Source: Novosphingobium piscinae (GTDB taxonomy: Bacteria > Pseudomonadota > Alphaproteobacteria > Sphingomonadales > Sphingomonadaceae). From it: a stretch of 64,000 nt of DNA. The stretch's first letter is position 1, and every line of letters starts with the position of its first letter. The notes beneath the pieces are model-generated. The model was not told where the DNA came from. It ran no database searches and saw only the letters and a list, made by a program, of their open reading frames with translations. Below are positions 27,410-34,909 of the stretch, piece by piece. The translations under genes and the position numbers were made by a program. The stretch lies in contig NZ_JACLAX010000005.1 of assembly GCF_014230355.1 (NCBI RefSeq), positions 124,001-188,000 on the forward strand. The letters are read 5' to 3'.

Positions 27410-28855
27410 TCAGGCTTTGTCCCAACCGCTGCGCCGCTGTTCTGCGCGCGGAAAGCGCATAATCACGCGGGCCCCATGGCCAGGAACCCCCTCCATCGCA
27501 ATCGTCCCCCCATGGTTGGCGACGATCCGCCGCGAAAGCGACAAGCCCAGCCCCGACCCGCCCGGCTTGGTCGAGAAGAGGCGGTCAAACACCCGCCCCA
27601 GATCGGCTGGCGCGATACCGCAGCCATTGTCGGCCACCGCGATCTCGATTTCGCCCAGATCGACTTCGGCGAGGGTGATCTCGATCCGCCGATCGGTTGC
27701 GCGCGGCTTGAGCGCGTCAACCGCGTTCGAGGTCAGGTTCATCAACACCTGGATCAGCTCCTCCTCGCAGCCGTAGATGCTGTGATCCTCATCGACATCA
27801 TCGGGCAAGCCGAGACGCAGCACGATGTCCTGATCGGCGAGGTCGCGCCGGACCATACCATCGACCCGGTGCAGCAACTCGACCAGATCAATGCTGGTGT
27901 ACTCGCTCGACAGCCGCTGCATCAGCCGGCGCACCGACATGACGCGCTGGCCGACCCTGGTGATTTCACCCTGGGCTCCGTCGAGCGAGACCAGAGCCTC
28001 GGCCACGTCCGGTTCGCTTCGGCTCAACCAGCGCCGCGCTGCCTGGATGTAGTTGTTGGCGCAGGAAATCGGCTGGTTGACCTCATGCGCCATGGTCGAC
28101 GTCATCGAATCAACCATGGTGACCCGCTGGGTCCGCACCAGATCGTCCCGGATCCTGGCGTTTTCCTCGTTGAGGCGCTGGTTGCGTTCCATTTCCGCGA
28201 CAAGGTGATGGACTTCCACCAGTTCGAGCCGGTGATGCATGTAGTGTGACAGCGCGAAGTGGAGCGCGACCGAGAACCACAGGCTGAAGCCGAACACTCC
28301 CACCACCTGGCCGAGCAGGCGCAGCTCGTCATGGATCGGCTCGTGCGAGAGCAGGACGAGCACGGCCGAACGCGCCAACAACACGGTCAGCAGCAAGTTG
28401 AGCAGCAGTGCGAGCCGCGGCCTGAACACTACAGAGTTGGCGATAGCGAGAGGCGGCGCGTAGAATACAAGGTTGCGCGATGTCAGGGCGAACACGTCTC
28501 CACCGGCAACCCACGTGCGGCCCAGCACGAAGACATTGAGGAACACGGCCAGGGCCACCATGATCACCGGGACCAGCCGCAACCGCCCCCATTCCCGGAC
28601 GAGAAACAGCGACGAGAACAGCGCGAACACCACTGGATACTGGTAGGATCGCCACGCGATTGTCCCTGCGATCAGGCAGTCAATCGACCAGCGGATGAAG
28701 ATGAATATCGTCATCCAGTTGAGCAGGAACACGACCCAGCGATTCTCGCTGAAGGTGGCCCAGTCTGACCTGCTGAACAGGAGGATCGAATCCAGCGACC
28801 AGCGTCGCGGACGGGCTGTCCGCCGGAAGATGGCGCTGGCGAAGCGGCTATTCAT
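27410..28855 (-). CDS. Membrane sensor histidine kinase
   Basis: 481 residues. The first ~215 residues contain about six hydrophobic segments (VVFLLNWMTIFIFIRW; VVFALFSSLFLV; LVPVIMVALAVFLNVFVL; LALLLNLLLTVLLA; VFGFSLWFSVALHFAL), then a short coiled linker (LVAEMERNQRLNEENARIR), a DHp helix with the phospho-acceptor His in STMAHEVNQPIS, and an HATPase domain with N box (LMNLTSNAVDAL), G1 (VADNGCGI) and G2 (GGSGLGLSLSRRIV). The catalytic core resembles FixL/DctB-type kinases. The signal sensed is unknown. The start lies 21 bases after the EAL-receiver-LuxR gene, its obvious partner. Confidence 0.92.
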   Translation of the reverse strand: MNSRFASAIFRRTARPRRWSLDSILLFSRSDWATFSENRWVVFLLNWMTIFIFIRWSIDCLIAGTIAWRSYQYPVVFALFSSLFLVREWGRLRLVPVIMVALAVFLNVFVLGRTWVAGGDVFALTSRNLVFYAPPLAIANSVVFRPRLALLLNLLLTVLLARSAVLVLLSHEPIHDELRLLGQVVGVFGFSLWFSVALHFALSHYMHHRLELVEVHHLVAEMERNQRLNEENARIRDDLVRTQRVTMVDSMTSTMAHEVNQPISCANNYIQAARRWLSRSEPDVAEALVSLDGAQGEITRVGQRVMSVRRLMQRLSSEYTSIDLVELLHRVDGMVRRDLADQDIVLRLGLPDDVDEDHSIYGCEEELIQVLMNLTSNAVDALKPRATDRRIEITLAEVDLGEIEIAVADNGCGIAPADLGRVFDRLFSTKPGGSGLGLSLSRRIVANHGGTIAMEGVPGHGARVIMRFPRAEQRRSGWDKA

Positions 28856-28876
28856 CCCGGCTTCCGCGGCGCGGCA

Positions 28877-30568
28877 TCAGCCGTGCTGTTCCTCGGACTG
28901 GCGCCGCACGATCGGGGCATAGTTGAGGATCAGCTCGCCCAGATGCTTGACGCTGAGCTTATGCAGGATCGAACGACGATGAACCTTCACTGTCGCCTCC
29001 GACATGCCGAGATCGTGCGCGATCTGCTTGCCGACCTGCCCCAGACACAGGCGCACGAAAACCTCGTGCTCTCGCGCTGTCAGGTTGCGCATCAGGCGGT
29101 CCGCATGCCGCCGCTCCTGGCTCTGCATGGTGCGGCTGCTGTCCAGCTCCATGGCCGCGCCGATCGCATCGAACAGGTCCTGATCGCGGAAGGGTTTGGT
29201 CAGGAATTCGAAGGCGTTGGACTTCATGGCCTGAACCGCCATCGCGATGTCGGCAAAGCCGCTGACCACGATCACCGGCGTGTGGATGTCAAGCGTGGCC
29301 AGACGCTTCTGCACTTCGAGCCCGCTCACCCCGGGCATGCGCACATCAAGGACGATGCAACCCGACAGCCCCTGACGGGCCCTTTCGAGCAGGGCTGCTC
29401 CGGATTCGAACAACTCGACCTCGTAGCCCAACCCGAAGTTGTCGATGGCCACGGCGCAGCCGAAGGTCTGAAGCCGCGAGACGAACTGGATGGCTTCGGC
29501 GAAGTCGGGAAAGCTGGCCGTTTCGGTGATCGCCAAGGTCAGCCGGCTCGCCACGCTGCGGCAGCCGGTCAGCCGCCGGAACAGCATGCCCCAGCGCGGA
29601 CAGGTGCTGACGCTCTGGGCCGACACCTGCACCGCCACGGCCACGTCGGGATCAGCCTCGAGCAGGTCGAGCGCGCTGGCGACGAGGTACTGGTCGAGCG
29701 CCACGGCAAAGCCGAGCCGTTCGAGCACAGGGCGGCATTCCGCGAGGTCACGACGCAGGCCGTCGCGGCCGCACAACTGCGGGATGAGCTCGTAGAAGAG
29801 AACGTCGCGGCCCGACTGACCATCGCGCACCGGGCGCCAGGCGAACACCATCGGCTCGGCCGGAGGCACGCCATCCGGCTGGCAGCGCACGATTGGCTCG
29901 CGCGGGGTGACCATGCGGAACACCGGGCCCGCGGTGGAGCAGGGGGCCGGATCGGCCGCCCCGGTCACGACTGGTCCAGCGGCGGCGTAACCGTCACGTT
30001 CCTGTTCGCGCGGAATGGCGCCGAGCACACTGGCGACGATCGCCATGTCCGCCCGGTAGCGTTCGGCCCAGGCCGCACCGCGACCCGGCATCTCGCCGAA
30101 GAACGGCACGCGGCAGCCGCTTGAAAACGGCCGTTCGGCCTGCCCTGCGCCATCGTCGGGTTCAGCCCAGCTGCCCGAGATCGACAGGCAGATCGTCCCG
30201 CCGTCATGCGGCAGGAACACCACGGGCGGATTGACCAGCAGGCGATTGAGCCAGGCCTGCGGGTTGACTGCGTCGCGCTCTGCAACATCACGCTGGGCAG
30301 GCAGCAGCGGCCGGGGTACCGCGCCGTAGATGATGCCGCCGCTCTCGAACTGGATGTCGGCATGGCGTCCGAACCATTGCAGCACCGCGCGGCGCACCTG
30401 GGCCACGGCCCGCGCGGCCACGCCGGAGCCATAGGCGAGGCTGACATGCTCGAAATTGTCGATCGCCACCATGAAGCGGACCGAGCCTCCCTTTGACGCC
30501 GCGAACGCGCCGAACCCCGGATGACCGGATCCGTGCGCTGCCAGCCTGTTCAGACGATCCCAATGCAC
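28877..30568 (-). CDS. Chimeric regulator: degenerate GGDEF-like and truncated EAL domain fused to partial receiver and LuxR HTH
   Basis: 563 residues from GTG 30568. Residues ~30-110 resemble a decayed GGDEF domain (FMVAIDNFEHVSLAYG; GGIIYG in place of GGDEF). Residues ~237-382 are the first part of an EAL domain with weakened sites (FYELIPQL for the EAL motif; LAITETA; AIDNFGLGY for the DDFGTGY block). At Gly-Tyr (29423-29428) the text switches to a FixJ-type receiver from its second strand (EVELFESGAALLERA), keeping the phospho-acceptor Asp in CIVLDVRMPG (~405) but missing the first strand and acidic pair. A LuxR/FixJ HTH ends the protein (LTAREHEVFVRL, GMSEATVKVHRRSILHKL). It is followed by a histidine kinase gene. 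It could be a real regulator, a deletion product or an assembly join. Confidence 0.8.
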   Translation of the reverse strand: MHWDRLNRLAAHGSGHPGFGAFAASKGGSVRFMVAIDNFEHVSLAYGSGVAARAVAQVRRAVLQWFGRHADIQFESGGIIYGAVPRPLLPAQRDVAERDAVNPQAWLNRLLVNPPVVFLPHDGGTICLSISGSWAEPDDGAGQAERPFSSGCRVPFFGEMPGRGAAWAERYRADMAIVASVLGAIPREQERDGYAAAGPVVTGAADPAPCSTAGPVFRMVTPREPIVRCQPDGVPPAEPMVFAWRPVRDGQSGRDVLFYELIPQLCGRDGLRRDLAECRPVLERLGFAVALDQYLVASALDLLEADPDVAVAVQVSAQSVSTCPRWGMLFRRLTGCRSVASRLTLAITETASFPDFAEAIQFVSRLQTFGCAVAIDNFGLGYEVELFESGAALLERARQGLSGCIVLDVRMPGVSGLEVQKRLATLDIHTPVIVVSGFADIAMAVQAMKSNAFEFLTKPFRDQDLFDAIGAAMELDSSRTMQSQERRHADRLMRNLTAREHEVFVRLCLGQVGKQIAHDLGMSEATVKVHRRSILHKLSVKHLGELILNYAPIVRRQSEEQHG

Positions 30569-31076
30569 GCTATTTCGTCCCTAGTTCCGAAGGTTTTCCG
30601 TTCCGATCTGGACGTTTCATCGGCAATCCGGGCGAAATTGGAATAATCAAGTTGCAGCGTTAATTAATGCGAGATTGAAATTGTTGGTCATATTGTGTAA
30701 ACAATCTCACAAATGAGGCGTAAAACTACTCCAAAGTGGTAGATTTTTACTCGATTAATTTAATAAAGAGGCAAGGAATTTGCGCGGCTTTTCGCCAAAC
30801 GGCCTGCCACCTTGACCTGCCCGCCGCGAATCATCGGAACCGCCACGCCGGCGTCGCAACGCGCCGCGGTCCAACCAGCGCAGCGCGGGTTCGAGCCGTT
30901 TCGGCACGAATAGATGCGGCTCTGGCAGATGCGGCCCCGGGCACCCGGCACCGGGGCGTGCGGCTGCCTCAACCGAGCGGCACAGAGGTCTGGCGCAAGC
31001 GGATCGGCACAACCGGATCGGCGTGATGTGGCCGGTCCGGCTGGGCCGGCCTGCCGGCCCCGTCAGGGCAGTGGAC
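30569..31076. other. AT-rich intergenic region with a dyad; no convincing gene
   Basis: 508 bases. The part 30590-30780 is strikingly AT-rich for this genome and probably holds the promoter of the chimeric regulator, which reads leftward. GAGATTG (30671-30677) and CAATCTC (30703-30709) form a 7-bp inverted repeat, and ATTGTT/AACAAT nests inside it. A weak dyad around CTAC (from 30726) and GTAG lies in the next 20 bases. Short open frames (for example 30736-31026 on the plus strand) have no ribosome site or protein-like composition. Confidence 0.6.
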
Positions 31077-31358
31077 CTACAGCGCGGACCAGCCGGACAG
31101 CAGCAGGGCCCAGAGGAAGGCGGATGCGCCGACGATCAACCCTAGGGCGCGGCGGCGCGACCATTTCGCCGGGCCGGGGTGGGTTGGAGACCGGCGAACC
31201 GGATCGCCATGGCTGGCCTGGCGCAGCAGCCACGGGCGTAGCGGGACGGGGACGGGGCACGAGTCGGTCGCCGTCAGCGGGTCGGCGCGAACCGTCACGG
31301 CCGAATGGGCCATGCCACTGTCCTTGTCCTGATGCGCCTGCGCCTGGTCGTCCCGCAT
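31077..31358 (-). CDS. Small single-span membrane protein, hypothetical
   Basis: 93 residues. ATG 31358 has an excellent Shine-Dalgarno (GGGAGG, 7 bases upstream), which is the main reason for calling it. The N-terminal two thirds are hydrophilic and Pro/Arg-rich; the C terminus is one membrane span (ALGLIVGASAFLWALLL) ending GWSAL, preceded by RRR, so the N terminus is predicted to be cytoplasmic. No family recognised. It lies in a gene-poor AT-rich zone between the two-component genes and the amidase. Confidence 0.6.
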   Translation of the reverse strand: MRDDQAQAHQDKDSGMAHSAVTVRADPLTATDSCPVPVPLRPWLLRQASHGDPVRRSPTHPGPAKWSRRRALGLIVGASAFLWALLLSGWSAL

Positions 31359-31861
31359 GATCCGGCCTCCCCGTCTGGCTGCCGGTCCGGGCAGAACCGA
31401 ACGGTGCGGACGGACAGACCGGTCGCCAGGCACGCGTGATAAGCCGGGCCTGCCGCAGATCGGACCCGCCTTGTCGTCAGAGTCTTAACCTAAGCCGGTA
31501 GTTGGCTAAGCTTTAGGGGTAGGCGTCTCTGCCAGGATCGCGGTCAGCTCCGCCTGGACCCGGCCGGCTCTGCGGCAGACGCAAAAAGAGGCGCTCGGCA
31601 CGGACCGTAGCGAAGCCGGAGCTTCATTCGGTCAAGCCGCAGCGCCTCTTTCCGAGCTTCTTCCCGGTAGTCAGAAGACCGGGGGTGGCTTATGCCCGTT
31701 TTTGCCGGCTGGAAAGTAAATTCGTGCACAAGAATTAACCGTAATGAACCTGTTTTTTAGCTATGTTTCTGTTTTTAATAGATACATTGGATAATTTTTT
31801 GTCCAGTTTTGTTGTCACGGCCTTGTCAATGAAACCTGACACCTCGTTCGACATCTGGCCA
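31359..31861. other. Intergenic region, AT-rich at its right part, carrying a long hairpin
   Basis: 503 bases without a supportable gene. The right part (31730-31840) is rich in T-runs and AT. The notable content is the imperfect hairpin at 31585-31651 (separate entry). A 39-codon minus-strand frame (31735-31854) lies just after the amidase stop but has no ribosome site. Confidence 0.55.
31585..31651. repeat. 67-nt multi-helix hairpin (possible structured RNA or terminator)
   Basis: Outer arms AAAGAGGCGCT (31585-31595) and AGCGCCTCTTT (31641-31651) are perfect complements. Inside follow CGGC/GCCG (31596-31599 with 31636-31639), GACCG/CGGTC (31603-31607 with 31629-31633) and GAAGC/GCTTC (31612-31616 with 31621-31625) closing the tetraloop CGGA. 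In all 25 pairs occur with small internal loops. On the minus strand the outer stem ends in five T's (complement of 31583-31587), so it could terminate transcription coming from the amidase gene about 210 bases away. Confidence 0.7.
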
Positions 31862-32773
31862 TCAGCGCAAATCGATAGGGCGGACCGGCGGCAGCGGCGC
31901 GGCACCGGGCTGTTCTGGCCAGTGTGCGACACCCCGAACCGCCCCGGTCTGGCGGACGGCCCCGAGCGCGGCCAGATCGATCTCGGCGAACAGCCACTGC
32001 GGCGCCCCTTCGACGCCCGCAGCGATCACTCCGTCGGTTGGGAAGTCCCCATCGGGCGGGCCATAGACGCCGGCGGCCCCACGGTTGACATCCACGGCCG
32101 GGGACCATGCGGCCTTCCCCACAGTCGGCGCCTGGATAGCGATCATCTGGCCTTCCAGAGCGCGGGCCTGGGCACCGATCCGCACCCGCCAGTAGCCCTG
32201 CAGGCTGTCGGTGCAACTGGGCACCAGCAAGATCTCCGCACCCGCCTCGACCAGGGCGCGGGCGAGCAGGGGAAACTCGCTGTCGTAGCAGATCGTCACG
32301 CCGATCGGCCCCAGCGCGGTCTGGAACAGGTGCAGCGGCCCGCCCGCGGCGACATGCCATTGCTCACGCTCGAACCGGGTCATCACCAGTTTGTCCTGCC
32401 AACCCATCCGGCCGTTGGGAGCGAACAGGCGCGCCCGGTTGACATAGTGCATCCCGCCGAGATGGACCGGCATCGTCGCTGCCAGCAGATGGATCCCGTG
32501 GCGCGCCGCCAGCGCGGCATGGAGCGCATCGACCTGCGGCGCCAGCGCGGCAACGCTGGCCAGCGAGCCGGCCAGATCACCCATCGTGGCCGGATCGAGC
32601 GCCGCCAGCTCCATCGCCCCGTACTCGGGAAAGACCGCCAGCGCGGCGCCGCCAGCCGCGGCCTCGCCCACCCAGCGCTCGAGCTTGGCGACATAGTCGG
32701 CCCAGCTGCCGAGCCGGTCGATCGGGTACTGCGCGGCGGCGACGGTGAAGCGGCTCACAACTGGCGCATCCAC
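31862..32773 (-). CDS. Carbon-nitrogen hydrolase (nitrilase superfamily amidase)
   Basis: 303 residues. Hydrolyses a C-N amide or nitrile bond; the substrate is unknown. The Glu-Lys-Cys triad is readable: Glu in LAVFPEYGAMEL, Lys in GWQDKLVM and Cys in VTICYDSEFPLLAR. Neighbouring GNAT acetyltransferase genes are frequently paired with such amidases, and here the GNAT gene ends over the start. ATG 32773 overlaps that gene by 19 bases; GTG 32758 gives the common 4-base GTGA overlap and removes five residues, and is equally plausible. Confidence 0.9.
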   Translation of the reverse strand: MDAPVVSRFTVAAAQYPIDRLGSWADYVAKLERWVGEAAAGGAALAVFPEYGAMELAALDPATMGDLAGSLASVAALAPQVDALHAALAARHGIHLLAATMPVHLGGMHYVNRARLFAPNGRMGWQDKLVMTRFEREQWHVAAGGPLHLFQTALGPIGVTICYDSEFPLLARALVEAGAEILLVPSCTDSLQGYWRVRIGAQARALEGQMIAIQAPTVGKAAWSPAVDVNRGAAGVYGPPDGDFPTDGVIAAGVEGAPQWLFAEIDLAALGAVRQTGAVRGVAHWPEQPGAAPLPPVRPIDLR

Positions 32774-33357
32774 ACCTGCATCGGCTTGGCGCTCTCCTCC
32801 GCCTCACCGTGCTCCTGCCAGGCGATCGAGGTGACCAGGCCCGCTACCGGGGCATAGCCGCGCCGCGTCCAGAACGGATCGAGCGGGCGATAGCCGGCCG
32901 GACGCTGCGGATGATCGGCGGGCCGCACCACGGCGGCAAAGGCCGCGGCCTTGGCCCCGGCGGCCCGGGCGTGGGCCTCGCGGCGATCGAAGAAAGCATG
33001 GCCCAGCCCGCGCCCGCGGTAGGCGGGCAGCAGCACGCTCTCACCGAAGTAACACACTGCCTCGGGGGCGATCCCCCGCGCCGTGAAGGGCGCGCGGAAA
33101 TCGGCGGGCTGGGCCGCCAGCGCCGAGGCGGTGGCCGCGCCGACGATCTGGCCCTGATCGATCGCCGCGACCAGCACGGCGTCGGGAGCCGCTGCGAAGC
33201 TGCGCAGATAGTCCGCCTCGTAGGCCACGTCGCCGGCATAGAGGTAGGGATAGTCGGCAAAGACGGCGATGCGCAGCTGCGCGAGAGCAGGGATCGCGGC
33301 ATCAAGCTCGGCCCCGGTCAGGGCGCGCACCTCGAGGGGGGAACGGGAGGCAACCAT
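32755..33357 (-). CDS. GNAT family N-acetyltransferase
   Basis: 200 residues. The acetyl-CoA binding signature is visible in the middle ([20 protein letters not shown]), preceded by the beta-strand hairpin [16 protein letters not shown]. The C-terminal part ([11 protein letters not shown], then [10 protein letters not shown]) completes the fold. The acceptor substrate is unknown; the overlap with the carbon-nitrogen hydrolase gene implies a joint role, such as acetylation and deacylation of a small amine. Confidence 0.9.
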   Translation of the reverse strand: MVASRSPLEVRALTGAELDAAIPALAQLRIAVFADYPYLYAGDVAYEADYLRSFAAAPDAVLVAAIDQGQIVGAATASALAAQPADFRAPFTARGIAPEAVCYFGESVLLPAYRGRGLGHAFFDRREAHARAAGAKAAAFAAVVRPADHPQRPAGYRPLDPFWTRRGYAPVAGLVTSIAWQEHGEAEESAKPMQVWMRQL

Positions 33358-33533
33358 GGCGCGATGCTAGGCCGCCCCCGCCCTGCGGGCAACCGGGCGC
33401 GGTTCCTTGCTTTTCACGCCGGCCGCGCTTATGGGGCTCGTGCCCCGGCCCGGTCGCGTTGCAGCAGCTCATGCGCTCCGCGCTCCGCCGGGGCTTGCTG
33501 TTTCCGGGGCGATCCGCCCCCCATGCTGAGGAA

Positions 33534-34322
33534 ATGCCCGTGTCCCGTCGCCGCCAGATCTACGAAGGCAAGGCCAAGATCCTCTACGAGGGTCCCGAGC
33601 CCGGCACGCTGATCCAGTACTTCAAGGACGACGCCACCGCGTTCAACGCCCAGAAGAAGGGCACGATCAATGGCAAGGGCGTGATCAACAACCGCATCAG
33701 CGAGTATGTCTTCACCCGCCTGTCGCACATCGGCATCCCGACGCACTTCATCCGCCGCCTGAACATGCGCGAGCAGCTGGTGCGCCAGGTCGAGATCATT
33801 CCGATCGAGGTGGTGGTGCGCAACGTCGCTGCCGGCTCGATCTCCAAGCGGCTCGGCATCCCCGAGGGTGAGCCGCTGCCGCACACCCTGATCGAATACT
33901 ACTACAAGGACGATGCGCTGGGCGATCCGATGATCGCCGAAGAGCACATCGCCTGCTTCGGCTGGGCCAGCAACGAGGAGATGCAGGACATCTCGTCGAT
34001 GGCGATCCGGGTGAACGATTTCATGGTCGGCATGTTCGCCGCGATCAACATCCGCCTGGTCGATTTCAAGCTCGAGTTCGGACGCATCTGGGACGGCGAT
34101 TACAGCCGGGTGATCCTGGCCGACGAGATCAGCCCCGATGGCTGCCGCCTGTGGGACATGGTCACCGGCGAAAAGCTCGACAAGGACCGCTTCCGCCGCG
34201 ATCTCGGCGGCGAGGAGGAAGCCTACCAGGAGGTTGCCCGCCGGCTCGGCCTGCTCGACACCGACAACGGGCCGAGCGAGGTGTTCGACCTGTCGAAGCA
34301 CCGCAAGCTGCGCGGCAAGTAG
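33534..34322 (+). CDS. purC: Phosphoribosylaminoimidazole-succinocarboxamide synthase
   Basis: 262 residues. Adds aspartate to CAIR with ATP in purine synthesis, complementing purM and purN in this window. Motifs: [15 protein letters not shown] at the N terminus, [35 protein letters not shown] and [17 protein letters not shown] 33534 follows GAGGAA closely; GTG 33540 has the same GAGG at a better 8-base spacing and may be the true start. Upstream in-frame Met codons fall in non-conserved sequence. Confidence 0.97.
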   Translation: MPVSRRRQIYEGKAKILYEGPEPGTLIQYFKDDATAFNAQKKGTINGKGVINNRISEYVFTRLSHIGIPTHFIRRLNMREQLVRQVEIIPIEVVVRNVAAGSISKRLGIPEGEPLPHTLIEYYYKDDALGDPMIAEEHIACFGWASNEEMQDISSMAIRVNDFMVGMFAAINIRLVDFKLEFGRIWDGDYSRVILADEISPDGCRLWDMVTGEKLDKDRFRRDLGGEEEAYQEVARRLGLLDTDNGPSEVFDLSKHRKLRGK

Positions 34323-34328
34323 ACCGGC

Positions 34329-34757
34329 TCAGAACGGCAGCGGCGCAAGATCGGGTTCGACCCAGTCGCGCCGCGCTGCCGGGCTGAACAGCAGATCGCG
34401 CGTCCAGTAGGTCGCAAGCCAGTCGCTGCGCCCCTGCGCCGAGGCCATCAGCCGCGCCAGCACCGCGGGCAGCGGCTGATCCTGGGCCGCGGCCAGATGC
34501 GCCGCCGCGGCGCGCAGCGAGGCGATCGTGATCGTGTGGTGATAGCCGGCGCTGGCGCTGTTCTCGACCCCGACGGAGTGGTTGTAGGCGCTGATCAGCG
34601 CGCGCATCGCCTCCGGCCCGGCCAGGTCGGCGCGGTACCTCAGCAGCCACAGCGCTGCGGCGAAGTGGGCTTCATGGGTCCATTCGGCCTTGGGCAGGGT
34701 GCGGGCGATCAGGCCCTGCGCCACCCGGGCGATCGCGCTCTCGCTGGCAAGCGGCAT
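34329..34757 (-). CDS. Conserved hypothetical protein
   Basis: 142 residues, soluble and helical. ATG 34757 has AGGAGGG about 10 bases upstream. It begins with a helical segment including WTHEAHFAAALWLLRY, followed by SAYNHSVGVENSASAGYHHT and a C-terminal RSDWLATYWTRDLLFSPAARR. The conserved-looking His/Asn/Glu positions suggest an enzyme or ligand-binding protein, but I do not recognise the family. It is convergent with purC with only 6 bases between stops. Confidence 0.75.
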   Translation of the reverse strand: MPLASESAIARVAQGLIARTLPKAEWTHEAHFAAALWLLRYRADLAGPEAMRALISAYNHSVGVENSASAGYHHTITIASLRAAAAHLAAAQDQPLPAVLARLMASAQGRSDWLATYWTRDLLFSPAARRDWVEPDLAPLPF

Positions 34758-34909
34758 GGCGGGTTGGCCCTCCTGTCGATCCTTATCCGCGGTAAACCCC
34801 GCCCGGCCAGCCGGGTCAAGCGCGCGGCCGACGCAGCCCACCCCTCACTCGCCGCCCCTGTGCCGAGGTCTGGCTTGCCCTTGGCGCCAAGCCCCGCCAC
34901 GCTCGCGCG

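Noticed and set aside
30736..31026. Plus-strand frame of 96 codons in the AT-rich zone
   Set aside because: No ribosome site; composition changes abruptly from AT-rich to GC-rich and it looks accidental.
31735..31854. 39-codon minus-strand frame right after the amidase stop
   Set aside because: Low GC and a close position are suggestive, but there is no ribosome site and no recognisable content.
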